Part shown: piece after piece, positions 17,844 to 29,400 of the stretch | Numbering within the stretch: the stretch's first letter is position 1 | Layout of the letters: each line of letters begins with the position of its first letter | Assembly (NCBI GenBank): GCA_030145245.1 | Contig: JAQYWC010000034.1 | Coordinates: 1 to 64,000, forward strand | Source: Desulfobacterium sp. | GTDB lineage: Bacteria; Desulfobacterota; Desulfobacteria; Desulfobacterales; Desulfobacteraceae | Reading direction: 5' to 3' | DNA length: 64,000 nucleotides | The notes under the pieces: model-generated | The model's input: only the letters and a program-made list of their open reading frames with translations | Told to the model about the DNA's origin: nothing | Databases searched by the model: none | Made by a program: the position numbers and the translations under genes

Positions 17844-18530
17844 ATGATGAAATTTGCAAAGTTTTTTTTTATTACAATTTTAGGCTGTTTTTTGTGGGCT
17901 GGAAGCGCTTTCTCCCTGGCTCTACCTGGTCTAAACGGAGATTATGAATGGAATAATAGCAATTATTGGTCAATTACCGATTTGAGCCAAGGGCAGGGTG
18001 CCTTTGAATTAACGTGGGAGAACTCAAACGCAGCATATGACAGCAGCTTTGGAGTATATAATGTAGACGTAAAAAATAGTAGTGGAACCGTAACTGCTTT
18101 GCATGAAATATTTGATGCAACTGCAGGACCAGTTTCTTCCCCTAGCCCCGCGACCACTGCCTCAGTTTGGTTTAAATTTGATAACGGTAGTTCACTATGG
18201 CAGATTAGTGATGGTAAAAACGGAATATACTCCAATTTTGGACTTCAATTTGGTTTTTATTCTGACGTATATTTAGGAGCTACAAAGCAATATACTAGGT
18301 ATACTGACGAAACTCTTAACGATGATGGTCTAGATTATTTTTTTACCGCATATGATGCATCAAACCATAATACTAAAATTTACTTTGAAGATGCAGCCTT
18401 AAATAGTAGCCCTGTTGATTTAATGATATCTTCTTCAGATCTTACACCTACTCCAGAACCAGCCACACTTGTTCTTCTCGGTATCGGCCTTCTTGGTATT
18501 GCCGGAATTACCCGCAGAAAAACAAATTAA
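17844..18530 (+). CDS. PEP-CTERM sorted exported protein
   Basis: 228 aa. The start is the ATG at 17844, eight bases after AGGAG (17831-17835). A signal peptide (about 1-24, FFFITILGCFLWAGSAFS) leads to a low-complexity beta-rich mature region without recognised enzyme motifs. The C-terminus is a PEP-CTERM signal: PEPATLVLLGIGLLGIAGITRRK, i.e. the PEP motif, a membrane helix and a basic tail, recognised by an exosortase and removed on export to the surface or matrix. Expression is predicted to depend on sigma-54 and on a cyclic dinucleotide via the leader. Confidence 0.92.
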   Translation: MMKFAKFFFITILGCFLWAGSAFSLALPGLNGDYEWNNSNYWSITDLSQGQGAFELTWENSNAAYDSSFGVYNVDVKNSSGTVTALHEIFDATAGPVSSPSPATTASVWFKFDNGSSLWQISDGKNGIYSNFGLQFGFYSDVYLGATKQYTRYTDETLNDDGLDYFFTAYDASNHNTKIYFEDAALNSSPVDLMISSSDLTPTPEPATLVLLGIGLLGIAGITRRKTN

Positions 18531-18565
18531 TCTTTGAAATTACCAGATAGAAACTGTAACTGAAT

Positions 18566-18598
18566 AAAACCGGGCTTTCTTCTTGAAAGCCCGGTTTT
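18566..18598 (+). terminator. Rho-independent terminator
   Basis: Perfect 14-bp arms AAAACCGGGCTTTC (18566-18579) and GAAAGCCCGGTTTT (18585-18598) around a 5-base loop, with T-rich ends on both strands. It closes the PEP-CTERM transcript and may work in both directions. Confidence 0.92.
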
Positions 18599-18695
18599 AT
18601 GTTTGCCCAGCAAAGCCAACGACCCGGTGAGGTGGTAGGGTATTTGTGGACACTTTCTTAAGAGTGAGTTATGAAAACCCACATGGAGGTGTCAA

Positions 18696-18989
18696 ATGGA
18701 CAAGAATAGAAAGAAATATACATCTGAATTTAAAGAAGACGCGGTTAAACTGATCACTGAACAGGGCTATAAAATTACCGAGGCTGCCCGGAATCTTGGG
18801 GTTAATGCAACCATGTTGGGGCGCTGGAAACGTGAGCTTGAAGGAACTATCGAAGATGCCTCTGGTATACAAGGAGGGGCAGCGATGAAGGCAGAGTTGA
18901 GCCGCCTCCGGAAAGAGAACAAGCGCTTGAAGATGGAGCGTGAAATCTTAAAAAAAGCAGCAGCCTTCTTTGCGAAAGAAATGAGCTGA
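18696..18989 (+). CDS. IS3-family transposase OrfA
   Basis: 97 aa with an N-terminal helix-turn-helix ([13 protein letters not shown]...[23 protein letters not shown]) that binds the element's ends, and a leucine-zipper-like helix ([21 protein letters not shown]) for oligomerisation. The run of A residues in the LKK codons near 18950-18957 is a typical slippery site for -1 frameshifting into orfB; the other frame stays open from there through orfB. Confidence 0.95.
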   Translation: MDKNRKKYTSEFKEDAVKLITEQGYKITEAARNLGVNATMLGRWKRELEGTIEDASGIQGGAAMKAELSRLRKENKRLKMEREILKKAAAFFAKEMS

Positions 18990-19027
18990 AGTATCAATTT
19001 ATTGATGCTGAAAAGAAGGAGTACCCA

Positions 19028-19858
19028 GTGGCTCTGATATGTAGTGTCATGCAAATTTCCCGAAGTGGATATTACGCTTGGCGTAAATGTGAAAAATCAC
19101 CAAGACAGCGGGAAAATGACAGCCTCATTCCCATTGTCAAAGCAACTCATAAAAAATCCAGGGGGACCTATGGTGCCCGACGGATTGCGAAAGAAATTGT
19201 TGCGTGTGGCAAATCCTGTGGGCGTTACAGGGCCGGGACACTGATGAAATTGGCCGATGTTGCAGCCAAGCAAAAGAAGAAATTTAAAGTGACGACAGAC
19301 AGCAAGCATAATTTGCCAGTTGCACCGAACCTATTAAATCGACAGTTTGAAGTAAAAGAACCGGACAAGGTTTATGTTTCAGATTATATATATATTTGGC
19401 CCCATGAAGGATGGCTGTATTTGGCCGTAGTCATAGATCTTTTTTCGCGCCAAGTTGTCGGTTGGTCCATGAACAAGCGGATGACCACAAAGCTGATCAT
19501 GGATGCCTTACAAATGGCAATTTGGCGTCGTTCGCCTGCCCTGGGCCTTGTATTTCATTCAGACAGAGGAAGTCAGTATTGTAGTAACGATTTTCAGAAG
19601 ATGCTTAAAACCCATGGAATGGTCAGTAGTATGAGCCGGAAAGGGAACTGCTGGGACAATGCCGTGGCAGAGAGCTTTTTCGGTAGCTTGAAAACTGAAA
19701 GAATCTTTTTTGCAAACTATTCGACCCGAGAAAACGCCAGAAGAGACGTCGTTGATTACATTGAAATGTTTTACAATAGCAACAGGCGGCATTCTTATCT
19801 GGGCTATGTGAGCCCTAAAGAATTTGAAATGCTGTGGCTTTTCAAAAAGGCTGCTTAA
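19028..19858 (+). CDS. IS3-family transposase OrfB (DDE integrase)
   Basis: 276 aa from GTG 19028, but the frame is open back to the orfA slippery run, so the active product is probably an OrfAB fusion. It contains the HTH_21 segment ([10 protein letters not shown]), and the rve integrase core with [20 protein letters not shown] and the [18 protein letters not shown] block holding the catalytic acidic residues (DDE). The C-terminus ends in the usual [16 protein letters not shown]. It catalyses strand transfer of the element. Confidence 0.95.
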   Translation: MALICSVMQISRSGYYAWRKCEKSPRQRENDSLIPIVKATHKKSRGTYGARRIAKEIVACGKSCGRYRAGTLMKLADVAAKQKKKFKVTTDSKHNLPVAPNLLNRQFEVKEPDKVYVSDYIYIWPHEGWLYLAVVIDLFSRQVVGWSMNKRMTTKLIMDALQMAIWRRSPALGLVFHSDRGSQYCSNDFQKMLKTHGMVSSMSRKGNCWDNAVAESFFGSLKTERIFFANYSTRENARRDVVDYIEMFYNSNRRHSYLGYVSPKEFEMLWLFKKAA

Positions 19859-19914
19859 CAAAAGTGTCCACTTTTACTTGACCAGGTCAATTCAAGCCCG
19901 GCACTTTTATTCAC

Positions 19915-20373
19915 TTACTCTTTAATGGATGACCTTGGGCTTCGCAAATTTTCAGATATAGCTTTTAATTTTTCCAACCTGTAATTATAATTCTCGTCCT
20001 CTGAAGGATGATAAAGAATTTTTTCATTTTCAAAAACAAATGTTATGTAGTTTTTTATTATGACGTCTTTTATTACATGAAAACTATGTTTTTTCACTTC
20101 ATTGTTTCTACACATATAGCACTCAATTATGCAATCATCAAAATCAATTGCTATTTTGTATGCTACTTTCCTAAAAAACCTATCAGCAGCAAAGCCAAAC
20201 ATACTGAATACAATTGCAATATGAAAAAATCTATTTATATTTACAAAATCACTTTGACCAACAAGTTCAACTATAGACATTAACATTAGAGAATAAAAGA
20301 ATATTCTACCCAAATTCCTGGTAATAAAAATATAAACGTCAGACTGACTTAAGGTATATATATTTTTTTTCAT
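19915..20373 (-). CDS. Small two-helix membrane protein, candidate Rhs immunity protein
   Basis: 152 aa from ATG 20373, preceded by GGAG at six bases; an in-frame TTG 12 bases upstream is less likely. Two hydrophobic helices (about 22-42 and 48-64) are followed by a cytoplasmic-looking domain of about 85 aa (YKIAIDFDDCIIECYMC...VIIKNYITFVFENEKILY) with mixed strands. It starts 27 bases after the giant Rhs gene, in the position where Rhs loci place the immunity gene for the C-terminal toxin. The membrane location matches a toxin end that is itself glycine-zipper rich and hydrophobic. The family is not recognised; the immunity role is inference from position. Confidence 0.6.
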   Translation of the reverse strand: MKKNIYTLSQSDVYIFITRNLGRIFFYSLMLMSIVELVGQSDFVNINRFFHIAIVFSMFGFAADRFFRKVAYKIAIDFDDCIIECYMCRNNEVKKHSFHVIKDVIIKNYITFVFENEKILYHPSEDENYNYRLEKLKAISENLRSPRSSIKE

Positions 20374-20400
20374 GATAGACTCCAATAATAAACTTCAACG

Positions 20401-23400
20401 CTATTCTGTAATGGACGAAGCTCCAATACTTAAACCTAATTCAACAGGTGCTGCTATCATTGATGCTGTAATATCGGCAATAACCCCAGTGACTCGAACC
20501 GAATTTAAAGCAACTTTAGTGTATCCTCCAATAGCTCCAGTTACCCCTCCGACAACTCCACCAAAAACTGCAGCATTAGCGTAATCCCTAAAAGTGGGAT
20601 CTTTACATGAGTCATCCTTGTATACACCTGAAACACCTCCAGCTATCCCCCCCACTATACCACCGATAATTCCACCAGCTTTAGCAGATAAACCAGGATG
20701 AACAACTCCAACAAAACCACCTGCTATTCCACCAATAATTCCTGATAAAATTCCCGTTTTGATATTACCGGAAGCCATTCCAGCGGTGAAGCCACCATAT
20801 GCACCTGCAACGATTCCAATAATTAAGCCCGGTAATCCAGATTCACCAGTTGGATCAATAAAATTAACCGGATCATTCAGGACATACCCATAAAGGTTAC
20901 TATCCCCACCGGCAAACCCGATCGGATCTTTGGCGGTCCATTTACCGGTCTTTGGCATGTAGTCTCGATAACCAAATCGTACAAGGTCTGTGTCACGGTC
21001 GTGGAGACCGCCTGCAAATCCAAATGGTATAGTAAAGGACGGATTTGTGTCAACGATGATATTGCCGAAAGAATCGTAATCGATCTGTTTGATGGCAACA
21101 CCGGCTGTATCCGTTACCAACCTCAGGGTGCCCACCTGATCGTAGGCCAGGTAATAGGTATTACCGTTTGCTGTCATGGCGCAGGGCATCCTGCCGTCCC
21201 CATACTCAAACCGCTGGAGAAGGTTGTCATTGCCGTCAAAGACAGCCAACAGGGTTGTCTGGCCGGACCAGAGGTATTTTTCAACTATGGTGCCGTTGTT
21301 TTTTTTGGCTATGCGTCTGCCAAGGGGATCATGGACATATGTGATTTCGGTGCCGTCCGGCAGGGTTACGCTGACCAGTTCTCCGGTTGATGAATAGACA
21401 TAGTCGGTTATGTCACTGCCCTCGGTTACTTTTGACAGGCGGTCATCGGGGTCAAATTCATAGGTTGCCGTATCCGTGGTGATAAGATAATCTTCAATGG
21501 AATATGTCAGGGTCCGGCCGGTGATCCCAAGATGTGTATTGATCTCATAGATACGGTTCCCGTTGTTATCGTACTCGTATTCTTCCGTGGGGATTCCGTC
21601 TTCCGTGACGGTCAGAAGCCTGCCAAAATCATCGTAGGTGTAGTCGTATGTATGGTTTGTGCCGGATACTGTGAGATCCCTTGTGGTTGTCCGACCGTTA
21701 TGATCCCGTGTCAGGGTATAGCCAAGGCGTGTGGATCCGGATATCCGGGTTGTGACATTTTCGGCTTCACCGTACCCGTTAAAGGACCTGGCAAGGATAA
21801 AGGTGTTGTCTGATACCTGTTCGGGCAGTCCGTTGTCAGGATTTCTTGTAATGGAGAACCTGCCGGTTCCTGTGACCAGGCCGTCATTATCGTACTCAAA
21901 GACTTCTGTGGCTCCGGCATAGGTAAAGGCGGTCAGGCTAAAATCATTATTATAGACAAACTCAAGCGTCTGATCCAGGGTGCCTGTCAGGAAAGATGCG
22001 GTGACAAGGGTTCCGTCGTATTCATAGCCGATCTCTTCCGGTCCTCTGGTTATGGATGCAGGCAGGTTGCCGCAGGTATAGGCATAAAGATTGGTCCATT
22101 CATCTGTTGCGGTTTCTGTCAATTGGCCGTTTACATATGTATTATGAATAGCCTTGCCGGAGGGCAGTGTTATTGAGGTGAGCAGCCGTTCTTCATTATA
22201 GGCATATTGGGTGATGCTGTTCAGGGGTGTTGTCTGGGTTGAGGGTTTGTTTACCCCGTTGTAATCAAAAAGGTGGTCTGCGGGTACAGGTGTTGTCAAG
22301 AGGGTCATATTGCCGTTTTCATCGTAATCGTAGGCCAGTATTGAACCGTCGGCCTGTTCCATGCGGGTTATCCTGCCCAGAGCATCATAATCGGTAAACC
22401 GGGTGACCTTGTTCTGGGGATCGGTTATCGTGGCAAGGTTGCCCTGGAGATCATAGGTGTAATGGGTGGTCCTGTCTCCCGTGGTCTCTGACGACAACTT
22501 TCCATCGGCAAAGTAGCTGTATTCGGCTGGATAGAGCCCGGCTACTTCCGATTTCAGTGTCAACAGGGTTGCCGGATCATATGTGGTGGTGATAGCCCGG
22601 TTTTCCGGTGATGTGATGATCTGTCTTGCGTTTGTTACATCATGGGTCCGGGTGGTGACCCTGTCATTGGTTGTTATGGTTTCTGTCATAAGTTCAGGGA
22701 TGCCATTGAAATCGCTGTCCACATAGGCTCTGCCGATATCTGTTTTTAGGACAAGACCGGCAGGGGTGGTTATGGCTTTTTCTTTTAAATGGATATATCC
22801 GTACATTCGGTCCAGATCGCTGATTGATGTTGTTTTAATGCCGCAGGGGGTCCAGGAGGTGCTTAAAAGACCATCGGCAGCAGTGAGGGTGTAAGACTCA
22901 TCACCCGTGGGAGCTGTCAGGGTTGTTTTCACTTCACCCGAAGACCTGGAAACTTTGGTTACGGTTGTCAGGGTGTTTTCGGTCATGGTCCGGCTTGTGG
23001 TTTTGCCGTCGTGGGTTTTTGTTTTGCTGAATTCCCACAGGCCGCCTTCCAGGTCATTGGTTAGCGTGATGCGGCCGTTTCCGTCAAAATAATGTTCAAA
23101 CCGGTTGCCGTTGGGTTCATTCTTGGCTGTCAGAAGGCCATTATTATGGTCATACTCAAAATCATAGGTACTTAAATCCGGTAAGGTCATCCGGGTGAGC
23201 TGACGGTTGCTGTCAAGGGTAATCTCAGTCCGCATGCCGTCCGGTGATATGATGGCGGAGGGAATACCGGCAAGACGTTCGATGGTCACAACATTGCCCA
23301 GTTGATCGGTGATGGAGGTCAGTTTTTTCTGGCCGTCATAGGCAAATGTCAGCAGGTTGGTTCCTGTTTCCAGGTCATAGGTGGATGTGTGAAACCCTTC

Positions 23401-26400
23401 TGCTGAAATCAGATGTCCCCAACCGCTTGATTCGGTAAACCGGATCTCCTTGTTGCTGTAGGCATCTGTTGAGACCATGCGGATCAGACCGTTTCCCTTG
23501 TCCGGGATATAGATAAATCCGTTGGGATCTATGGCCAGTCGCTGGGGTTGTTTAAGAAGTGCGTGGGTGGCGGGGCCGTTATCACCGTCCATGCCGGGCT
23601 CGCCTTTGCCGGCAACCGTGGAGATATACCCGGTGCCGGTTACCTTACGGATCACGTCACCATTGCCATAATATTGTGAAAAGTAGAAATTACCGCTCTT
23701 GTCAAAGGTGACACCGGATGCCTGGGTAATTTGGGCATCTGTTGCAAGTCCCCCGTCACCCGTGTAACCGGTATAGCCGTTTCCTGCCACAGTGGTGATA
23801 TAACCGCTGGCATTTACTTTTCTTATCCTCGGACCATCGGCAATATACAGGTTGCCGTCCTGATCCAGGCTTACGGATGTCGGATTTTGAAGGTATGCAT
23901 CCGATGCCGGCCCATTGTCACCATTGCTTGCATGGGTATAGCGATCATACTTTTCACCGGTCCCGACGATGGTGGAAATCATACCATTGGTGGATACTTT
24001 GCGGACGCGATAGCTTCCTTCCACAACCTGGCCGCCAATGCATTTTCCTGTTACAGAATCCACACTGCCGCCCACGCAGGAGGTCCCTTCTGTAAAATAA
24101 ACATTACCGAAATCATCCACTGCAACGCTGGAGGGCATAATACCGGCGTCTATGGCAGGACCGTTGTCCCCACTGGATTCCGCATTACCGTTTCCCGCCA
24201 GGGTTGTTATGATACCCTGGGGATCAATCTTTCTTATCTTATTTGCTCCGGCATCGGCGATATAAAGATTGCCCTTTGCATCAAAAGCGATATCGTCCGG
24301 TATCTGCAACATAGCGGATTTAGCGTCTATATCATCTTCTTCGCTTATCCCCTGTGATCCTCCGGCAATCACTTCAACAACGCCGTCTTTGTCTATCTTC
24401 AGGATGGCGGAATATACCTGGTTGGCCACATATAAATTGCCCTTGCCGTCCATGGCGACACTTGTGGGATGCCCAATGGGTGTATCAAGGGCGCTTGCGC
24501 CATCCAGGGGCCACCCGTCCCGGCCGTTGCCTGCAATGGTTGTTATGACGGTGGTAATATTTTTGGCAACCGATCCATCACCCTTGTGCAGGGTGGAAGG
24601 ATCTGTGGGATTCATCCTATGATGAGCGGAGATGGACCAGCCCCGGGCCAGCCCATGGCTTTTGTCCGCCACATTGACGGTCAGGTCACTGCGTTGCCAG
24701 TTGATCACTTCTTCCCTGGAAGGAACCGTGGTCAGCGTTGTACCAAATTCAGCGAAAGACATTCTAAGATAGGCCGAATTCATGTACTTGGAATCATATA
24801 CATAGCCGATTCTGACATGGGCGGTGACCTTATGAAAAACACGATTCCCCAGCCAGTCCAGGCCGTCCCAGACAAGCTCCGTCACCTGATTCGGGGTGGG
24901 CTGGAGCGTTTTTTTTAACTTTTGCCCGGCAATTTCAAGCTCTACAATAATTCGTTTGACCTCCGGATGTACGGTTGAGCCTGTGACCGGAACGGTGATT
25001 AGATTTTTGAATCCCTCGGTACGATCACTTGCATATGCCAGGCTTAACCCGGTTCCCGGAATGGCAATGTTTTCATAAAAGATAAGGCTGTCATTCCCAA
25101 CGGAAGAACCGGTGGATGATTGGGGACAATCCGGACAAGGCTGGTCAGCCAATGTCGGGCGTTCATACCCGAACAGGTTTAAAAGGCTTTTTTGAGTACA
25201 AGAATTATAATCCCAGGGGGTAAAATGGGTCACTTGCACGCGCATGTAACTGGTCCCGGGTTGATACACCTGCGGATCGGAAAGTCCTGACGCCTCATCG
25301 CTTATGTCGCCATTATTATTCAGATCATCCGGAAAACCATCTCCGTCACTATCAACCGAATCTACCAGACCGTCATTGTCCGTATCAAGGAGTTCAACCA
25401 CGATTCCGTTTTCTGAAGCGATCCAGGTGCCCTTGTCCCGGTCATAATATCCGGACGGTACGATAAATCCGGTTTCAAATCCAAGAAAATTGTCCACCCA
25501 GGTAATGACTGGATTTTCAAACCGAATCCGGTCTACACCGTCTGCAGACAGTTCCGCACAATAGGTAAATGCGGATGTGCCCGGCAGTTTTGCCGGCATG
25601 GATTCCGGTGTCTGGTATTCAGTTGCCCGTGTTGTGAAACTGTTGATTTCCTGAATGTCATCTCCGTTTTCATCGACAATATAGGCGCGGTTATCTCCCT
25701 GGAAGACCATACTTATGGATCTTTCTCCAAAGGCGTCGCTGATAACACTGCTTTTGTGGGTGATAACAGTATCGGAACTTCCGTCAAGGGTAATGTCCGT
25801 TGACAATGGGTCTTCCTGTAACAACTGGACGATCTCTGCAATTCCGACATCGTTCACAGGGACGTAAACCTGTCGCTGGGCGAAAAGATACGTATCCAGC
25901 GTGTAACTCACAGTAACGGTGTTTCCACCTTCAACCGGAATGGAATACCTGCCTTCAGTATCCGTTATTGCGGTTCCATACTCAGGGTGACCAAGAATGG
26001 TTACATTTATTCCGGAAAGCGGCGTATTTGAAATATCCAATATCTGACCAGTAATCAGACCGAACCGTTCCGGATCGTAAAATGCCATTGTTGAGTCAGC
26101 CGGTATGAGCGAATTATAAATTTCTCCAAAAGACCCGGCTGGTTGGGTTTCCGGGTGTCCTTTGACATAAACACGTATTTTTTCATTCACAACGCCCTTG
26201 GGACTGTTTGCAGTAAGCGTATAGGTGGTTGTATGATCCGGCGTGATACTAATTGATCCGCTCTGTTCAACCCTACCAATTCCCTGGTCAATATGAACAT
26301 TTAAGGCATTTTCAACATTCCATGAAAGTGTTGTTGATTCCCCTGTGCCGACTGTACCGGGAGAAGCGATAAAATCGATGGTGGGTAATATCGAAAAGTT

Positions 26401-29400
26401 AATCACATATACGCTAATTTCCCATGTCATCGTTCCAGCCGGGCCTGATGCCGTTATGGTATAGATCGTGGTTTCCCGGGGAGAAACAGACAGGGAGCTA
26501 TTCATTGGTACATCCCCGATCCCATTGTCAATATGGGCGGTCAGCGCATTTCCAATACTCCATGAAAGGAATGTTGATTCTCCCGACATTATTGCATTGG
26601 GGGAAGCTGTAAAATCAATGGCGGGAGGGAGGGAGAAATCATTCACATACACGGTCAATTCCGATGTGGTGGTTTCCGTCGGACCTGATGTCGTTATCGT
26701 ATAGGTGGTCGTCTCCTGTGGAGAAACCGTGAGTGTATCGTTCAGCAGCACATCCCCGATTCCATTATCAATATGAACGCCCTGGGAATTTTCGGTGCTC
26801 CATGAAAGTGTTGTCGACTGCCCGAGGGTTATTGTATCGGGAGAAGCTTTAAAATCAATGATCGGGGGAGTGGAAAAATCAGTTACCACCACGGTGATTT
26901 CAGATGTGACCGTCCCTGACGGGCCTGTTGCCGTAATCGTGTAGGTGGTTGTTTCTGCCGGATGAACAGTGATGGAACCTTTTTTCGGTACATAACCGAT
27001 ACCGGAATCGATTTCAACGGATGTTGCATGGCTCGATTGCCATATGAGCCGGGTTGATTCACCCGGTCGAATGGCCTGATCCATGCCGGACAGGCTTACC
27101 TGGGCGGGAAGACCGGAAAGCAGGTCAGCCCTGAAATCATGTTTGATGTTTTTTCCAGCCATGATTACCTGTTTTGTGATCCTGCGGCCATCCGGTAACA
27201 TAATTTGGATAGTGTGCTCTCCGGTTGAAAGGGGCAATGAATAACCTCCCGCGGATGCGGTATAGACCCTGCCCCCACTTTCCAGATCCGTGATAAGAAC
27301 ATTTTCCAGGCCTTCATCCGGGTCATAGAGCAGATTCGAATTCTTATCTTCATATATAACGCCGAGAATGGAGGGTTCAGCATCTGAAGGATCACCGAAA
27401 TTACAAGTTATGGTACCCCCGTAGTCAAAACCCGGATCACAGGTTTCCGGATAAAAACCGACTCCGATCTCTTTATAGTCAGGAACAAGCATATTTACTC
27501 TGTGACCCCGTCCCGGACAATTATGATCGATGAATAAATCGTCATGATGCCCTAAGACTGTTTCAACCGAATCCACCGGGGCAGAATTACTTCTATAAGC
27601 GATGTTTTCCCCTGTGCCGCCTTCATATCCCTCAGCCTGACAACGCTCGAGGTGGGTGCTGCCGTCACTGCCCTCTTGGGCAGGATCCTGGTTGTCTATC
27701 ATATCCCGGGTATGGCCCCGGGCTGCCCGGAGAAGTTTTTCGTTGAACCTCAGTGGAGGAACCGACGCTTCGCTTATGATTGTACTTGGCGGCCCTTCGT
27801 TCAGATCAATATTTAACAGGGCTGCTTCTGCCGACGGGTTTGCCCGGGCACGATTAATGGCTTCCAGGTGTGCCTGTTCTTCGGGAGAAGGATCTCCATA
27901 GGGATCATCAACAACAATAACGACACTTGCCCTGGCGGTTCTTCCTGCCCGTGTGGACCGTATCGTAAATTCAGTTGTTTCGGTTATTGGTAAGGTGATG
28001 CTGTCGTTACAAGTTACATCACCAATGCCCGGTTCCAGTGTTGCATTTTCGCAATTTTCAGCCGACCATGAGAGTGTTACAGACTCTCCACCGGCAATAC
28101 GATATTTGTCTGAACTAATCGTGACAAATGGAATATTAAAATAATAAATGTTGATTTCTTTGGATTCTTGCTGACCATAATTATCGATCGCTTCAATCAG
28201 AAGTGTATGTTTGCCTTCTGTTCCTATCGGCACATCGGCTGTGAATGACTCACCATGAACTGTTGCAGCCACTCCATTGACAATTACTTCAGCATTGTTT
28301 GTGACCTGGCCGCTGACCTGTATGAGCGAAGTATAAAAGGTCGTCGGGGAATCAATTTGTAATTGTAACTCAGGCCTGGGATTAACCACCACAGTAACAT
28401 CCCTTGTAATTGTTCCGCCGGGCCCTGTAATAGTTGCGGAGTAGGTTGTTGTTGTACCGGGCGTTACCTGGAGCGTGCCCTTCAATGGAACAACCCCGAT
28501 GCCCTGGTTGAATGAAATCCGGGACGCATTGGTGCTGTCCCAGGAAAGCTCGACAGAATCGCCTTCAATTATATCGGATGGTGTGGCCTGCAGCACCATT
28601 GTAGGCCACGGGTAAAAAACGTTGACCGTCTGGATTGCCGTTGATGTTCCCCCTGGACCTGTTGCGGTGGCGATGTAAGTGGTTGTTCCTTCAGGCGTGA
28701 TACTCCGTGTGCCGTTTACATCCACACTTCCCATATCCGGTGTAATGACAACAGTTTGCGTATGCTCGCTGTTCCAGTCAAGTGTTACGGATTCCCCGTG
28801 AAAGATAAAGTTTTTATTGACGGACAGGTTGATGACGGGTAGCGGATTGGCAGGAATTACATTTATGGTGATCTTATCCGTATCCACACCGCCGGGGCCT
28901 GATGCTGTAATTGTATAAGTTGTTGTAGTGACAGGAGCAACAATAAGACTTCCCCCCGGTTCTACCTCTCCTATGCCCTGATCAACCGTACACGTGCCGG
29001 CATTGCTCAACATCCAGCTTAAAGTGGTGCTCTCTCCCTCATTTATTGTCGATGCGGATGCCATAATATTTGCTATCGGCTTGATATATCCGACCGAAAC
29101 AGAACGATATACCGTTGCATTCGACCCGGCTATGATGAGGGTGTAATTGGTGGATTTGGACGGTGTGACAACCATGGACCCATTGAGATCCACAGAGCCA
29201 ATATCCGGTGTGATGGTACAGGTGTCGGCAAGACTGGTTGTCCAGGACAGGGTTGTGCTGTCACCCGGTTTGAGAATAACCCGATCCGCAGTAAATGATC
29301 CGCGGGGTGGTATTCCAATGATTGTCTTTCTCCAGGATCTCGGCCCCCGTTCATTCACTGCTGTCAGCGTATAGGTAGCAGGTAGGGTTTCCGGGTTGAC

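Larger units (their letters stand above)
18646..19871 (+). mobile_element. Intact IS3-family insertion sequence, 1226 bp
   Basis: Terminal inverted repeats GTGGACACTTT (left, 18646) and AAAGTGTCCAC (right, ending 19871) frame orfA and orfB. The trinucleotide TTT flanks both ends (18643-18645 and 19872-19874), a 3-bp target duplication of the size made by IS3-family elements. The ORFs are undisturbed, so the element may be active. Confidence 0.9.
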
